This document shows positions 1 through 9,443 of a stretch of 64,000 nucleotides of DNA, piece after piece. The notes beneath the pieces are model-generated. The model saw only the letters and a program-made list of their open reading frames with translations, had not been told where the DNA came from and did not search any database. This stretch comes from Phaeosaccion multiseriatum (taxonomy: Eukaryota > Ochrophyta, other classes), in contig OZ218959.1 in assembly GCA_965112735.1 (NCBI GenBank), positions 744,001 to 808,000 on the forward strand. The letters run 5' to 3'. Each line of letters opens with the position of its first letter. Position 1 is the stretch's first letter. Made by a program: the position numbers and the translations under genes.

Positions 1-510
1 GCCCACCACAATCACTGCCATCTCGAGGTCGTTGATGGAGATAAGCTGTGGTGACGCCTGGTGAGCAGCCCGTACCTCGGGAGGCCACTCCCACTGCGCG
101 AAAAGTCCTGCAGCCTCCCACACAATGCCTCCCCCCCTGATAGCCCCCTCTGAGTCCACCCACACTGCTGCATCTCCATCCAATACGATATCCGGGACTC
201 GCTTCACCATCAATTCCAAAGGGCGGACCAAGACGGAGGGATCTTTCACCCCCCAATCTAGAAGATCCCGCCACCGTTGCAGGTCGAAATGCGCTTGAGA
301 GGAGAGCGTGATGCGAGCGTGGGGCGACAAGCCGCAGTGCCGAGTGAGGTTGGTGAGCTGGCGGAGCATGTAGCGACCGGGTCCTACGCAGTAGCTCATG
401 CTCCGGAGTTTCCCGATGACAGACTGGAGCTCCTTCAGCGAGCAAAAATGGCGCTCGGGCCCCCACTCCGCCAAAAGAAGCTGCAGCTCCTCCAGCTTAT
501 CGGGGCGGAG
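1..510 (-). pseudogene. DIRS-type RT/RNase H fragment, diverged family
   Basis: Reading the minus strand gives one uninterrupted frame that continues past the window edge. It aligns residue by residue with the RT-RNase H protein of the DIRS element at 38414-44512: the block LRPDKLEELQLLLAEW, then GPGRYMLRQLTNLTRHCG, VKDPSVLV, a first RNase H segment VLDGDA and the segment ISINDLEMAVIV. It is clearly more diverged than the other two DIRS copies here, so it is a second DIRS family. One insertion of about four residues follows the VLDGDA aspartate (VWVDSEGAIRGGG). The fragment is cut at 510/511 by a truncated LTR-B. No stop is visible in the part seen, but the element is broken. Confidence 0.8.
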
Positions 511-672
511 AGCAAGGGGTTCATATCCTATGTTGAGCGTGTATTTGCTTTCCTTATCAATCTCACTTCGTTATCTATCCTCCTCCTGCGACATGCCGTT
601 CATATGAGGCGTACGTTCCCCAACTGGCGACAATCCGGATTCGAACATACCAAACACCTTTGAGACTCCACA
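511..672 (-). repeat. LTR-B, 5'-truncated copy
   Basis: About 162 bp of the 210-bp LTR-B repeat in minus orientation. It ends cleanly at the LTR terminus GACTCCACA, but its other terminus (TGAGCCACC...) is missing. On the right it abuts the LTR-B 3' internal region in the opposite orientation, an arrangement that simple insertion does not give; rearrangement is inferred. Confidence 0.75.
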
Positions 673-1006
673 CGACTTGGGGGGTTGGCATTGATCGGTA
701 TTCATGCTTCAGCTCGCTGTGTGCACAACGGGTACGGGTCGGTTAGTATGTGGTTGTTCTCATTTTTCTTTTTGGTGTTGTGTCACACCGTTATTTTCTT
801 TTGTTTGCCGAAGAAGTTGGTGCTACGCTTTGGAATATGGATGCTTTGCTGCTTAGCTTGCTGCTAGATGCATGGGGTTTTGGACTTTGTTTCTTTCCCC
901 ATTATGTTGCTATAGTTCTATTAGAGGTTTGTGTGTGAGCTGCTCCTTTTCGCCCCACAGTTTTCTCAGTCCTTGGCTGGTTGGCCTCGGTCTTGGGGGG
1001 GGAAGT
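673..1006 (+). other. LTR-B 3' internal region (hydrophobic) and polypurine tract
   Basis: The last 330 bp of the LTR-B internal sequence, also present at 24678-25358, 26136-26855, 30199-30890 (minus) and 54480-55170, 56549-57275 (plus). The forward frame at 685-867 is hydrophobic with two probable membrane spans (around MWLFSFFFLVLCH). It ends with TTGGGGGGGGAAGT just before the next LTR, which is the polypurine tract expected upstream of a 3' LTR. The ORF3 reading frame is only partial here. Confidence 0.65.
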
Positions 1007-1217
1007 TGTGGAGTCTCAAAGGTGTTTGGTATGTTCGAATCCGGATTGTCGCCATTTGGGGAACACGTGCTTCATATGAATGGCATGTCGCAGGAGGAGG
1101 ATAGATAGGAAAGTGAGATAGAGAAAGGAAAGCTAATACACGCTCAACATAGGATACGAACCCCTTGCTTGTTGGTTGTCTGGGGTGTGTGGTCTGTCCC
1201 ACATCCCAGGCGGCTCA
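1007..1217 (+). repeat. LTR-B, full-length copy (211 bp)
   Basis: Starts TGTGGAGTCTC and ends GCGGCTCA, so it has the TG...CA termini of an LTR. It is preceded by a polypurine tract and is therefore a 3' LTR. Directly after it comes a fragment of LTR-B ORF2 rather than unrelated DNA, so the right flank is itself LTR-B material. Confidence 0.85.
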
Positions 1218-1392
1218 GTTCGCGGCGGACGATTGGAATCGCAGCGGAGTGGTCTTGGTACGGCGTGTGCAGAAGGGTAACTTCTACGAGTTGATGTTCG
1301 AAGAGCTTGGAGCGGAAAACATGAGCGCTTCTGTGAGGGCATTTTCGGCTTTTCTACAGGGGTTGGATATACGTACACTTTTGGATCTGTGA
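1218..1392 (+). pseudogene. LTR-B ORF2, C-terminal fragment
   Basis: Encodes the last 57 residues of ORF2 (FAADDWNRSGVVLV...FLQGLDIRTLLDL, then TGA), matching 54101-54475 and 30892-31242. The N-terminal half is missing because the LTR at 1007-1217 is fused directly to it. Function unknown; see the ORF2 entry at 54101. Confidence 0.7.
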
Positions 1393-1650
1393 TTCCGAAA
1401 AGAATCCGAATTTGCTGCTTTGGGCGCGCTTTGCTGCTTCCACTAGCCGTGCCAGAGGACTGAGCAGTGTATTTCGCTCAGTGGCTCGCCCCCCCCCCAG
1501 CACACCATCCCAAGCGAGTGGGGTTAGGGTGATGGTCAGCAGGGGGCGTGCGAAGGCACCTCTTCAAAGGACACTGACTCTGCCCGTGGCGACACCAGCG
1601 GCTCCTCCCTCGCCATCATTCCTCCCCCAGCAGCGGGGAGCGCAGCCCCA
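1393..1650 (+). other. Remnant of LTR-B-like 3' region
   Basis: No convincing gene. The first 100 bp follow ORF2 as in other copies. The last 140 bp (CAGCGGCTCCTCCCTCGCC...) repeat at 7740-7860 and, more diverged, at 6190-6290. The block stops exactly where the satellite begins. Confidence 0.5.
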
Positions 1651-3541
1651 ATGCCGGCTTTGGGCATTTTTGATCCCAGCACAGAGCCAGATTGGGCCAT
1701 TTGAGCCCATCCAAGGCCCCACTTGGCGCTGTTGTGGCAATGTAGTATCTCAGTTGGGCCTGTTGCGCTGAGCCAATGCCCGGCGTGGGCATGTTGTGGC
1801 CAGCAAACGCGTCGTTCGGGCTGTGTGTGCGCCACAAATGCCGGCTTTGGGCATTTTTGGTCCCAGCACAGAGCCAGATTGGGCCATTTGAGCCCATCCA
1901 AGGCCCCACTTGGCGCTGTTGTGGCAATGTAGTATCTCAGTTGGGCCTGTTGGGCTGAGCCAATGCCCGGCGTGGGCATGTTGTGGCCAGCAAACGCGTC
2001 GTTCGGGCTGTGTGTGCGCCACAAATGCCGGCTTTGGGCTTTTTTGGTCCCAGCACAGAGCCAGATTGGGCCATTTGAGCCCATCCAAGGCCCCACTCGG
2101 CGCTGTTGTGGCAATGTAGTATCTCAGTTGGGCCTGTTGTGCTGAGCCAATGCCCGGCGTGGGCATGTTGTGGCCAGCAAACGCGTCGTTCGGGCTGTGT
2201 GTGCGCCACAAATGCCGGCTTTGGGCTTTTTTGGTCCCAGCACAGAGCCAGATTGGGCCATTTGAGCCCGTCCAAGGCCCCACTTGGCGCTGTTGTGGCA
2301 ATGTAGTATCTCAGTTGGGCCTGTTGTGCTGAGCCAATGCCCGGCGTGGGCATGTTGTGGCCAGCAAACGCGTCGTTCGGGCTGTGTGTGCGCCACAAAT
2401 GCCGGCTTTGGGGCTTTTTTGGTCCCAGCACAGAGCCAGATTGGGCCATTTGAGCCCATCCAAAGCCCCACTTGGCGCTGTTGTGGCAATGTAGTATCTC
2501 AGTTGGGCCTGTTGTGCTGAGCCAATGCCCGGCGTGGGCATGTTGTGGCCAGCAAACGCGTCGTTCGGGCTGTGTGTGCGCCACAAATGCCGGCTTTGGG
2601 GCTTTTTTGGTCCCAGCACAGAGCCAGATTGGGCCATTTGAGCCCATCCAAAGCCCCACTTGGCGCTGTTGTGGCAATGTAGTATCTCAGTTGGGCCTGT
2701 TGTGCTGAGCCAATGCCCGGCGTGGGCATGTTGTGGCCAGCAAACGCGTCGTTCGGGCTGTGTGTGCGCCACAAATGCCGGCTTTGGGCATTTTTGGTCC
2801 CAGCACAGAGCCAGATTGGGCCATTTGAGCCCATCCAAGGCCCCACTTGGCGCTGTTGTGGCAATGTAGTATCTCAGTTGGGCCTGTTGTGCTGAGCCAA
2901 TGCCCGGCGTGGGCATGTTGTGGCCAGCAAACGCGTCGTTCGGGCTGTGTGTGCGCCACAAATGCCGGCTTTGGGCATTTTTGGTCCCAGCACAGAGCCA
3001 GATTGGGCCATTTGAGCCCATCCAAGGCCCCACTTGGCGCTGTTGTGGCAATGTAGTATCTCAGTTGGGCCTGTTGTGCTGAGCCAATGCCCGGCGTGGG
3101 CATGTTGTGGCCAGCAAACGCGTCGTTCGGGCTGTGTGTGCGCCACAAATGCCGGCTTTGGGGCATTTTTGGTCCCAGCACAGATGCTTGAGCCAGCTTG
3201 GGCCATTTGAGCCCATCCAAGGCCCCACTTGGCGCTGTTGTGGCAATGCAGTATCTCAGTTGGGCCTGTTGTGCTGAGCCAATGCCCGGCGTGGGCATGT
3301 TGTGGCCAGCAAACGCGTCGTTCGGGCTGTGTGTGCGCCACAAATGCCGGCTTTGGGCATTTTTGGTCCCAGCACAGATGCTCGCGCCAGATTGGGCCAT
3401 TTGAGCCCATCCAAGGCCCCACTTGGCGCTGTTGTGGCAATGTAGTATCTCAGTTGGGCCTGTTGTGCTGAGCCAATGCCCGGCGTGGGCATGTTGTGGC
3501 CAGCAAACGCGTCGTTCGGGCTGTGTGTGCGCCACAAATGC
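1651..3541 (+). repeat. Satellite array, block 1 (about 10 monomers)
   Basis: Head-to-tail repeats of about 187 bp; the last two are 194-195 bp because GATGCTTGAGCCAG or a similar form replaces GAGCCAG. Each monomer contains the hairpin ATGCCC-GGCGT-GGGCAT and a GGGC...GCCC inverted pair. The array is interrupted at 3541/3542 by Gyp-C copy A and resumes at 13422. A period near 187 bp is close to a nucleosome repeat, as is common for centromeric or heterochromatic satellites; a centromeric role is only inference. Confidence 0.95.
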
Positions 3542-3777
3542 TGTGCTATTGTCCTATACAGTGTTGGTCATACATTCAGGGGTCACAGAAATATGAGTGT
3601 AACCTTCATGGACACCCCTGACCCAGGGGGAACAGATAGAAAGCGTGTGGAGAGCACTCTTTTTCTTGCAAGCTCTAAGTGTGTAGTAAAGACTTAATAC
3701 GGACACCGACGCCCCACCAGAGGCGCGGCGAATACTTGGTCCAAACCCCTTAATCTTTTCTACGTCAGCTTAGCATA
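3542..3777 (+). repeat. Gyp-C copy A 5' LTR
   Basis: 236 bp, starts TGTGCTATTG and ends CTTAGCATA; the other three Gyp-C LTRs end TAGCACA in this orientation, so the terminal inverted repeat TGTGCTA/TAGCACA has one change here. It should carry the promoter and polyadenylation signals, but I see no unambiguous TATA box. Confidence 0.93.
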
Positions 3778-3903
3778 GAACTAGTTCTCGCATAAAGAGT
3801 TGCGAAAGAAGAATAACAGCAGTTGCAGGAGTTCTGAGGAGACGTCCAACGAGACTTCAGCAGCGACAGACATCAGTGCAGTCTTCTAGGGGAACCTAGG
3901 AGG
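3778..3903 (+). other. Gyp-C leader and presumed primer-binding region
   Basis: 126 bp between the 5' LTR and the gag ATG. It begins GAACTAGTTCTCGCATAAAG and lacks the TGG expected of a primer site complementary to a tRNA 3' CCA end. The first ten bases are a perfect palindrome (GAACTAGTTC). Priming from an internal tRNA segment or self-priming, both known in some Ty3/Gypsy and Ty1/Copia groups, are the alternatives; I cannot choose between them. Confidence 0.5.
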
Positions 3904-5340
3904 ATGGTTACGCCTTCAGAGCAGGATAAGTATGACACCAGCGATTGGAGAGGAGATTGGCCGATTCTTAAAGGGCAGAAGACTCCGATCAGAGTGAACA
4001 CCTTTGTGTATGGCTATGAGAGGTGCGCAGAGAGAATGAGACTCGCTAGACAGCAAGCTCGCATTCCCGACATGGCTACTTTGTTGGACCCTGTTCTGAG
4101 AACGCAAGCCAGCGTTGAGTTAAAGGTACAGGTAACAGAGCTGAACACTGAGAACGTGAAGAAATGGCTCAAGGATTGGTTGAAGGAACATTCTGAGAGC
4201 GACGTGCAAGGAGAGACACTTGCATCTATTGCCGACGAGATCACGATAGAATGTGCGAATCGTGAGAACGCCGGAGCGCTGAAGGAGGCTTTAATATATG
4301 CCCACACGGAGTTTTTGGGTATGATCAAGAACAGCTCCTTCAGCTCCCTCTTGCAGACGGAGGATGGCACTGCAGACAATTGGTGGCTGCCCAAAGATAA
4401 GGCGGCTACGAAGTCCATCAGGTTTGCTTTCAACAGTGTCCTGAACCGATTTGATTCCAATATGGTGAAGCTCATTAAAGATGCCGAGAGACAGTGGCAG
4501 AGCTCGATTGATTGGGACAAGAACTACAAGCAGTGGTTTGAGCTCGTGATTGATATCCACATGGGGTGGGCTAATGCTCGAGCTGCTGCCGCGCGAGCGA
4601 ATCTCACGGCGGAACAGGCCTTGCCCAACTTGAAGAAGACGGGAGGAGGCGGCTCTGCTAATTCTGGAAAGGGGGGAGAGCCCGCCTGGAAGAAGAAGAA
4701 GCAGGAGCAGGCGGCGGCCAAGAATGGTGCAGCTGCAAGTGGTGGTTCGGTTGACGCGAAACCCAAGGAGGATGTTAAGCCTGCCGGAGGAGGGGGGGCT
4801 AAGGAGCCACGCCCTTTCTCTGGAAAGTGTCTTTCATGTGGGTTAGCCCACACCCTCAGGAAGTGCCCAACGACCTCCCAAGATCAGAAAGATCGGCTGT
4901 GGGCGGACTATAAGAAGAAACACCCGCACATTAAGGTCCTGGCATCAGCAGAGGCAGATGCAGGAGCCGTAGCAGAGGATGTGGAAGGGGAGAGAGTCAC
5001 AGTTGATCTCGTCGCCAACCCATCTGAGACGGTGTCGGAAGCCGCACGGCTGAAGATTTCCGCAGTTTGGGACTCGGGCTGTGATGTGGGGCTGGTTATC
5101 TCCCGCCGAGATGCAGACAAGTTTGTTGCGCTCGGGCGAGGTGGCGAGCTCACAGTCATTAAACCCCGGAGCCTCAAGACTGGAAATGGCCTGGTCGAAG
5201 CCACGCAGGTTTTGACAGGAGCGCATTTGTTGTTTGACTTTCCATGGGGGCCAGTGAGTACCCTTCAGATGGAAGAGAGTCTGCGCAATGCGTACGTGTT
5301 GGAGGAGATCGACATGATGTGTCTAGGTCGTCCTCTTTAG
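3904..5340 (+). pseudogene. gag: Gyp-C copy A gag-protease half
   Basis: 478 codons from ATG to an in-frame TAG created at the insertion junction. Residues 1 to about 270 are the gag structural region (alpha-helical, Trp-rich), then a Gly/Lys-rich linker, a CX2CX3HX4C zinc knuckle (CLSCGLAHTLRKC, about residue 310) and the aspartic protease active site VWDSGCDVGLVI near residue 387. In copy 2 this is the N-terminus of a single 1704-residue protein and reads straight on into RT. Here it stops after RPL because CAG became TAG two bases before the DIRS-like element starts. A few substitutions separate it from copy 2 (for example SVDAK versus PVEAK). Confidence 0.9.
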
Positions 5341-5342
5341 AA

Positions 5343-5809
5343 AGCCTGTTCAGCAGCGCAGCAACGGAACTTTGTTTCTCGCGGAACAGAGACGAGGACG
5401 AGGTGGGAGACATGGGAGCCAGCAGGGCGAAGCGTCAGCGTAGGTGCTTGGTACCGCCCCAAGGGGGGGGTCCCCTCTGGGGAGATGTACAGTATGTCAG
5501 TGAAGCAGGGAATTTAGATTTTTCAGAAGAGGAGAGACCTTGGCGTGTGCTGTCACTTACTGAGGCGGCGGAGACAGAGCCCAGGAAGAGTGGAACACAC
5601 TGTCAAGGAGGAGAGTAGATACTGGTGTGGTGGAAAGCGAGCCTCTTGTCCTGGGCCCGGACAAAGCGCTTGTGTTGGCCAAGGGGATCCGCCTGGTGTT
5701 GCGAGCCGGGATCCTCGTGGAAGAGGGAGGAAGAGCTAGGGAGACTGTGTCTGGTGTTGCGTGCCGACAGTCTCCACGGTGTTGCGTGCCGGAACTCTTC
5801 TTTTCTTTC
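5343..5809 (+). repeat. DIRS-like left terminal repeat A1
   Basis: Nearly identical to 8516-8981. Begins AGCCTGTTCAGCAGC; its last part contains repeated copies of GGTGTTGCGTGCCG. A homologous stretch lies at 18212-18660 and, inverted, at 44160-44512. It probably contains the promoter of the element, but no element can be pointed to. Confidence 0.75.
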
Positions 5810-6085
5810 CTTTGCCGGTGTTGCGGGGCTCTATGGCTTGGGACAAGCGGTGTCTGGTGTTGCGTGCCGACCGCCTCCACGGTGTTGCGTGCCGGCGCCT
5901 TTTGCCCTCTGCGCCCTTTCTTCCTTGCTGGTATCGCCGTAGGATCCGCGTCCGGTGTTGAGGCCGACGCCCTACTCATCTCTCCGCCCTCTCCTCTCTC
6001 CCGTGGCCCAAGGTTTGGGGGGGGTGGTCCACGGCATTTTTTGTCTTTTTGCGAGGCGAAAGGGGCTCCCGGGTGACGGCAGGCC
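5810..6085 (+). other. DIRS-like leader without gag
   Basis: Matches, in reverse, the leader of the minus-strand DIRS element at about 43930-44160 (GTGTTGCGTGCCG repeats, then CCCGTGGCCCAAGG). The match ends before the position of the gag ATG, so no gag is present. The open frames here (for example 5627-6076) are leader read-through and not counted as genes. Confidence 0.55.
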
Positions 6086-6480
6086 CCTTAGCTCTTCCAG
6101 GTGTCTGTCTGTATGTTTGTGTGTGTATGTTTCGACGGTGTTTCTGTGTGTAGGGTGCGTATTTCCTGTGTTTGGCGTGCGAATAAGGGCCTCCTCCACA
6201 AAGGAGGCTGGCTCTGCGCGCGGTGACAACAGCGGCTCATCCCTCGCCATTCCGGCCCTCAGCGGCGGGCGGGGCAGTCCCAGGCAACAGCAGCCGTGGT
6301 CACTGCCCCTACACACGATGTGTGTTTGTATCTGTGTGTGCTGGTCTGCGTCTGTGTGTGCTAGTGTGCGTTTGTGGGTCCTGGTGTCCCTGTATTGTGC
6401 CTTTGTCTATGTCTGTGTGCCTGTGAATGTTTGTGTACGTCTGCGTGTTTAAGTGTACCTCCCTTGTTGTTGGAGTGTCT
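6086..6480 (+). repeat. GT-rich repeat, copy 1
   Basis: Contains a GT-rich tract (repeated TGTGTGTGCTGG-like units at 6310-6450) preceded by a block CAACAGCGGCTCATCCCTCGCC. The same arrangement occurs at 7735-8030, diverged perhaps by a quarter. The two copies bracket the LTR-B-like ORF remnants and may be old LTRs or a duplicated spacer. Confidence 0.5.
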
Positions 6481-7128
6481 CCCACCTACAACAGCAGTAT
6501 GGCCAGAAGGAGGCGTACGTGGTCGCCACTGGGCTTGCCTGCAGTCTCTCTGGATGGGTGGGGGCGTAGCTGACCTTCGATACGGGAGCTCGCACGGCTC
6601 ACCTCCGGCAGCTACATCCGAGAGACATATCGGGCCGAGGAGCGGCGAAGGGAAGGAGACGGACTACAGCTGTACCTCCCTCACCATCTCGAACGCATGG
6701 GAAGGGGAGGGGGGGGGTCCGATGGAGGCTCAGCTCTCAGGACAAACAGCAACCGCCAGGCAGTTAGTACGAGCGTCAAAGGTGGCAGCATGGATGCGAA
6801 GGCAGCTATTCGGGCTGTTGGAAGGAACCGGAGAGCCCTTTGATGGTGGTTGGCGCCTCTAGTTTGCGTGTGGAGCGGATATGGGACCTGTGGCCATAAC
6901 AGCGAACCGATGGGCGACAAGAGAGGCACAGCATACGAGGGAGAATTGGGAATTGGAAGGCGGCATTGGGAGTGCACGGTACTCGCATTTCGGGAGGTAC
7001 GGCAGCGTTTGGTGACCGTCTACGGAGTGTACGGCGATGTACGTCGTCCGGTGCTGAAGGAAATTGGGGCATTGAGCAATCTGGCTACTTATCTGTAATG
7101 GACGGCGGAAGCATGACGTTTGGTCGTC
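6481..7128 (+). pseudogene. Degenerate LTR-B ORF1 C-terminal half
   Basis: Encodes a broken version of the ORF1 C-terminal domain (ARQLVRASKVAAWMRRQLFG...LLEGTGEPFDGGWRL). The frame ends in TAG at about 6858-6860, where intact copies read CTTGAG; further homology (for example the block around CGDARRPVLKGIG in intact copies) follows in shifted frames to 7128. This copy is much more diverged than those at 31360, 35429 and 47009, so it belongs to an older or different subfamily. Confidence 0.65.
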
Positions 7129-7535
7129 CACCACAGCTATGGAGTGGAAGTCGGGGCCTGCCTGTGATGCAGAAGAGAAGGTGATGGATTTTTCGGCGTT
7201 GGGGCTCGTGAGCGGTGTGAACATGGAGGATGGGAGAGAACAGGGCTTGTGGCTCGCTCTGCTTGCACGACCCACTTGCAGTAGTATGGATGGACTACCC
7301 TCTTGCTATCGTGCTCGGTGGTCGAGGGATTGATGCCGCCGCGCTTGAGATATTGGACTTGTTCATCTTTCGGGCCCGCAGCACCGAGGTGTTTTGCATT
7401 CGTTGTATTGCTCAGCTGGTACAGCGGAAGTCCGCGGCGGACGGTTGGAATCGCAGCGGAGTGGTCTTGGTACGGCGTGTGCAGAAGGGTAACTTCTACG
7501 AGTTGATGTTCGAAGAGCTTGGAGCGGAAACATGA
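7129..7535 (+). pseudogene. LTR-B ORF2-like gene, frameshifted
   Basis: From the ATG at 7230 it reads MGENRACGSLCLHDPL... to EELGAET and stop. Intact copies read EELGVENMSASVRAFSAF; here one A of the run GGAAAACATG is lost, which shifts the frame eight codons after FYELMF. The region 7129-7229 corresponds to the ORF1-ORF2 spacer of other copies. The LTR-B sequence continues in the normal order to about 7600 (GATTCCGGAAAGAATCCG). Confidence 0.65.
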
Positions 7536-8106
7536 GCGCTTCTGTGAGGGCATTTTCGGCTTTTCTACAGGGGTTGGATATATGGACACTTCTGGATCTG
7601 TGATTCCGGAAAGAATCCGAATTTGCTGGTTTGGGCGCGCTTTGCTGCTTCCACCAGCCGTGCCAGAGGACTGCGCAGTGTATTTCGCTCAGTGGCTCGC
7701 CTCCCCCCCAGCACACCATCCCAAGCGAGTGGGGGGTGTGTGATGGTCAGCAGGGGACGTGCGAAGGGACCTCTTCAAAGGACACTGACTCTGCCCGTGG
7801 CGACACCAGCGGCTCCTCCCTCGCCATCATTCCTCCCCCAGCAGCGGGGAGCGCAGCCCTTGGCAACAGCACCAGCAGCCCTACACCGGTACACGCGGCG
7901 GGTGTTTGTATGTGTGTGTGTACTGGTGTGCGTCTGTGTCTACTGGTGCCCCTGTATGTGTATTATTATGTCTGTGTGCGTATGAATGTTTGTGTATCTT
8001 TGTGTTTTGTGTACCGGCCGACTACGATCGGGAGAGTGGGCTCTCGACTAGGCTGGGGCAGGTGCTGCTGCACCCTCGCAGCGCACCGGTGGGTACTCGG
8101 ATGGGT
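7536..8106 (+). repeat. LTR-B-like 3' remnant and GT-rich repeat, copy 2
   Basis: 7536-7735 continues the LTR-B-like order after ORF2. 7735-8030 is the second GT-rich repeat, matching 6170-6470; its first 125 bp also match 1510-1650. 8031-8106 is unassigned. No gene is supported. Confidence 0.45.
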
Positions 8107-9442
8107 GGGGGTGAAGCGGGACTTGGGGTGCTCACTGCGGTGGCACCCCAAGCTCCACTACATCCGAAACCCGGTGCCCGCCTCCCTCCATGGAGGCGGC
8201 CCCCTTGGAGGCGCTCTGCGCTCCCGAGGTGGGACTCCCTCACGGGACTGCCCCCCCCTACTAATGATGAGTCCTTCCCCCAACGTTAGCTACCCCTGGT
8301 CCACGACCTCTCCACCTGCGGAGCAGGTGGGCACTTGGGAGTCCAGCCCTATTCCTCTTGGCCTCGAACACGGCGTGGATGTGGATAGTCCTCAGCATGC
8401 ATACCGCGACGCCTTGGAGCGGGAGTCGGACATCTCCCGGGCCCTCGCCTACGACTGAAGGGAGGAGGCCTCTCACTGGCTTCCCACCTTCGCCCGAGCG
8501 CCGCGACCGCGCGAAAGCCTGTTCAGCAGCGCAGCAACGGAACTTTGTTTCTCGCGGAACAGAGACGAGGACGAGGTGGGAGACATGGGAGCCAGCAGGG
8601 CGAAGCGTCAGCGTAGGTGCTTGGTACCGCCCCAAGGGGGGGGTCCCCTCTGGGGAGATGTACAGTATGTCAGTGAAGCAGGGAATTTAGATTTTTCAGA
8701 AGAGGAGAGACCTTGGCGTGTGCTGTCACTTACTGAGGCGGCGGAGACAGAGCCCAGGAAGAGTGGAACACACTGTCAAGGAGGAGAGTAGATACTGGTG
8801 TGGTGGAAAGCGAGCCTCTTGTCCTGGGCCCGGACAAAGCGCTTGTGTTGGCCAAGGGGATCCGCCTGGTGTTGCGAGCCGGGATCCTCGTGGAAGAGGG
8901 AGGAAGAGCTAGGGAGACTGTGTCTGGTGTTGCGTGCCGACAGTCTCCACGGTGTTGCGTGCCGGAACTCTTCTTTTCTTTCCCACCCACCCACCCTCAG
9001 TCTTAGTTTTAGTTTTAGATACTCATACATTATGGGGGTGAAGCGGGACTTGGGGTGCTCACTGCGGTGGCACCCCAAGCTCCACTACATCCGAAACCCG
9101 GTGCCCGCCTCCCTCCATGGAGGCGGCCCCCTTGGAGGCGCTCTGCGCTCCCGAGGTGGGACTCCCTCACGGGACTGCCCCCCCCTACTAATGATGAGTC
9201 CTTCCCCCAACGTTAGCTACCCCTGGTCCACGACCTCTCCACCTGCGGAGCAGGTGGGCACTTGGGAGTCCAGCCCTATTCCTCTTGGCCTCGAACACGG
9301 CGTGGATGTGGATAGTCCTCAGCATGCATACCGCGACGCCTTGGAGCGGGAGTCGGACATCTCCCGGGCCCTCGCCTACGACTGAAGGGAGGAGGCCTCT
9401 CACTGGCTTCCCACCTTCGCCCGAGCGCCGCGACCGCGCGAA
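8107..9442 (+). repeat. DIRS-like right terminal complex B1-A2-B2
   Basis: B1 (8107-8515) and B2 (9033-9442) are near-identical repeats of about 410 bp, starting GGGGTGAAGCGGGACTTGG and ending CGACCGCGCGAA. A2 (8516-9032) repeats the left end A1 with a tail rich in TTTTAG. Copying a linear element end-to-end through such split repeats is the established model for PAT/Ngaro-type DIRS elements. B1 and B2 being almost identical suggests a recent insertion. Confidence 0.75.
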
Positions 9443-9443
9443 G

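Larger units (their letters stand above)
5343..9442 (+). mobile_element. DIRS-like element nested in Gyp-C, with replaced body
   Basis: Interrupts the Gyp-C gag-pol frame exactly at a GAA trinucleotide: the left flank ends ...GAA at 5340-5342 and the element's right end is also ...GAA (9440-9442). The ends have the A1 ... B1-A2-B2 layout of split direct repeats typical of PAT/Ngaro-type DIRS elements: A1 5343-5809, B1 8107-8515, A2 8516-9032, B2 9033-9442. The B1/A2 junction (GCGCGAA-AGCCTG) is what a circular intermediate would contain. The RT-RNase H and YR genes are gone; the interior holds DIRS leader (to about 6060) and then degenerate LTR-B-like ORFs. It would need proteins supplied in trans. 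Confidence 0.75.

Noticed and set aside
277-663. Plus-strand 128-codon frame at the window start
   Set aside because: It is the antisense of the DIRS RNase H frame and runs through the LTR-B border.
1007-1217. tRNA-like T-arm (GTTCGAATCC) inside LTR-B
   Set aside because: The flanking bases do not pair as a T-stem, there is no acceptor or anticodon arm, and the sequence is part of a TG...CA LTR with TSDs. AATCCGGATT is just a palindrome.
1536-3535. Long minus-strand reading frames (up to 282 codons) through satellite block 1, and similar frames in the other blocks
   Set aside because: They repeat the satellite monomer in rotating frames because 187 is not a multiple of 3. The monomer simply has few stops on the minus strand; both strands and several frames are open at once.
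5545-6452. Overlapping frames in the DIRS leader and GT-rich repeat
   Set aside because: They follow tandem GTGTTGCGTGCCG and TGTGTG repeats, lie in several frames and have no homologue in the complete DIRS copy, where this region is untranslated leader.
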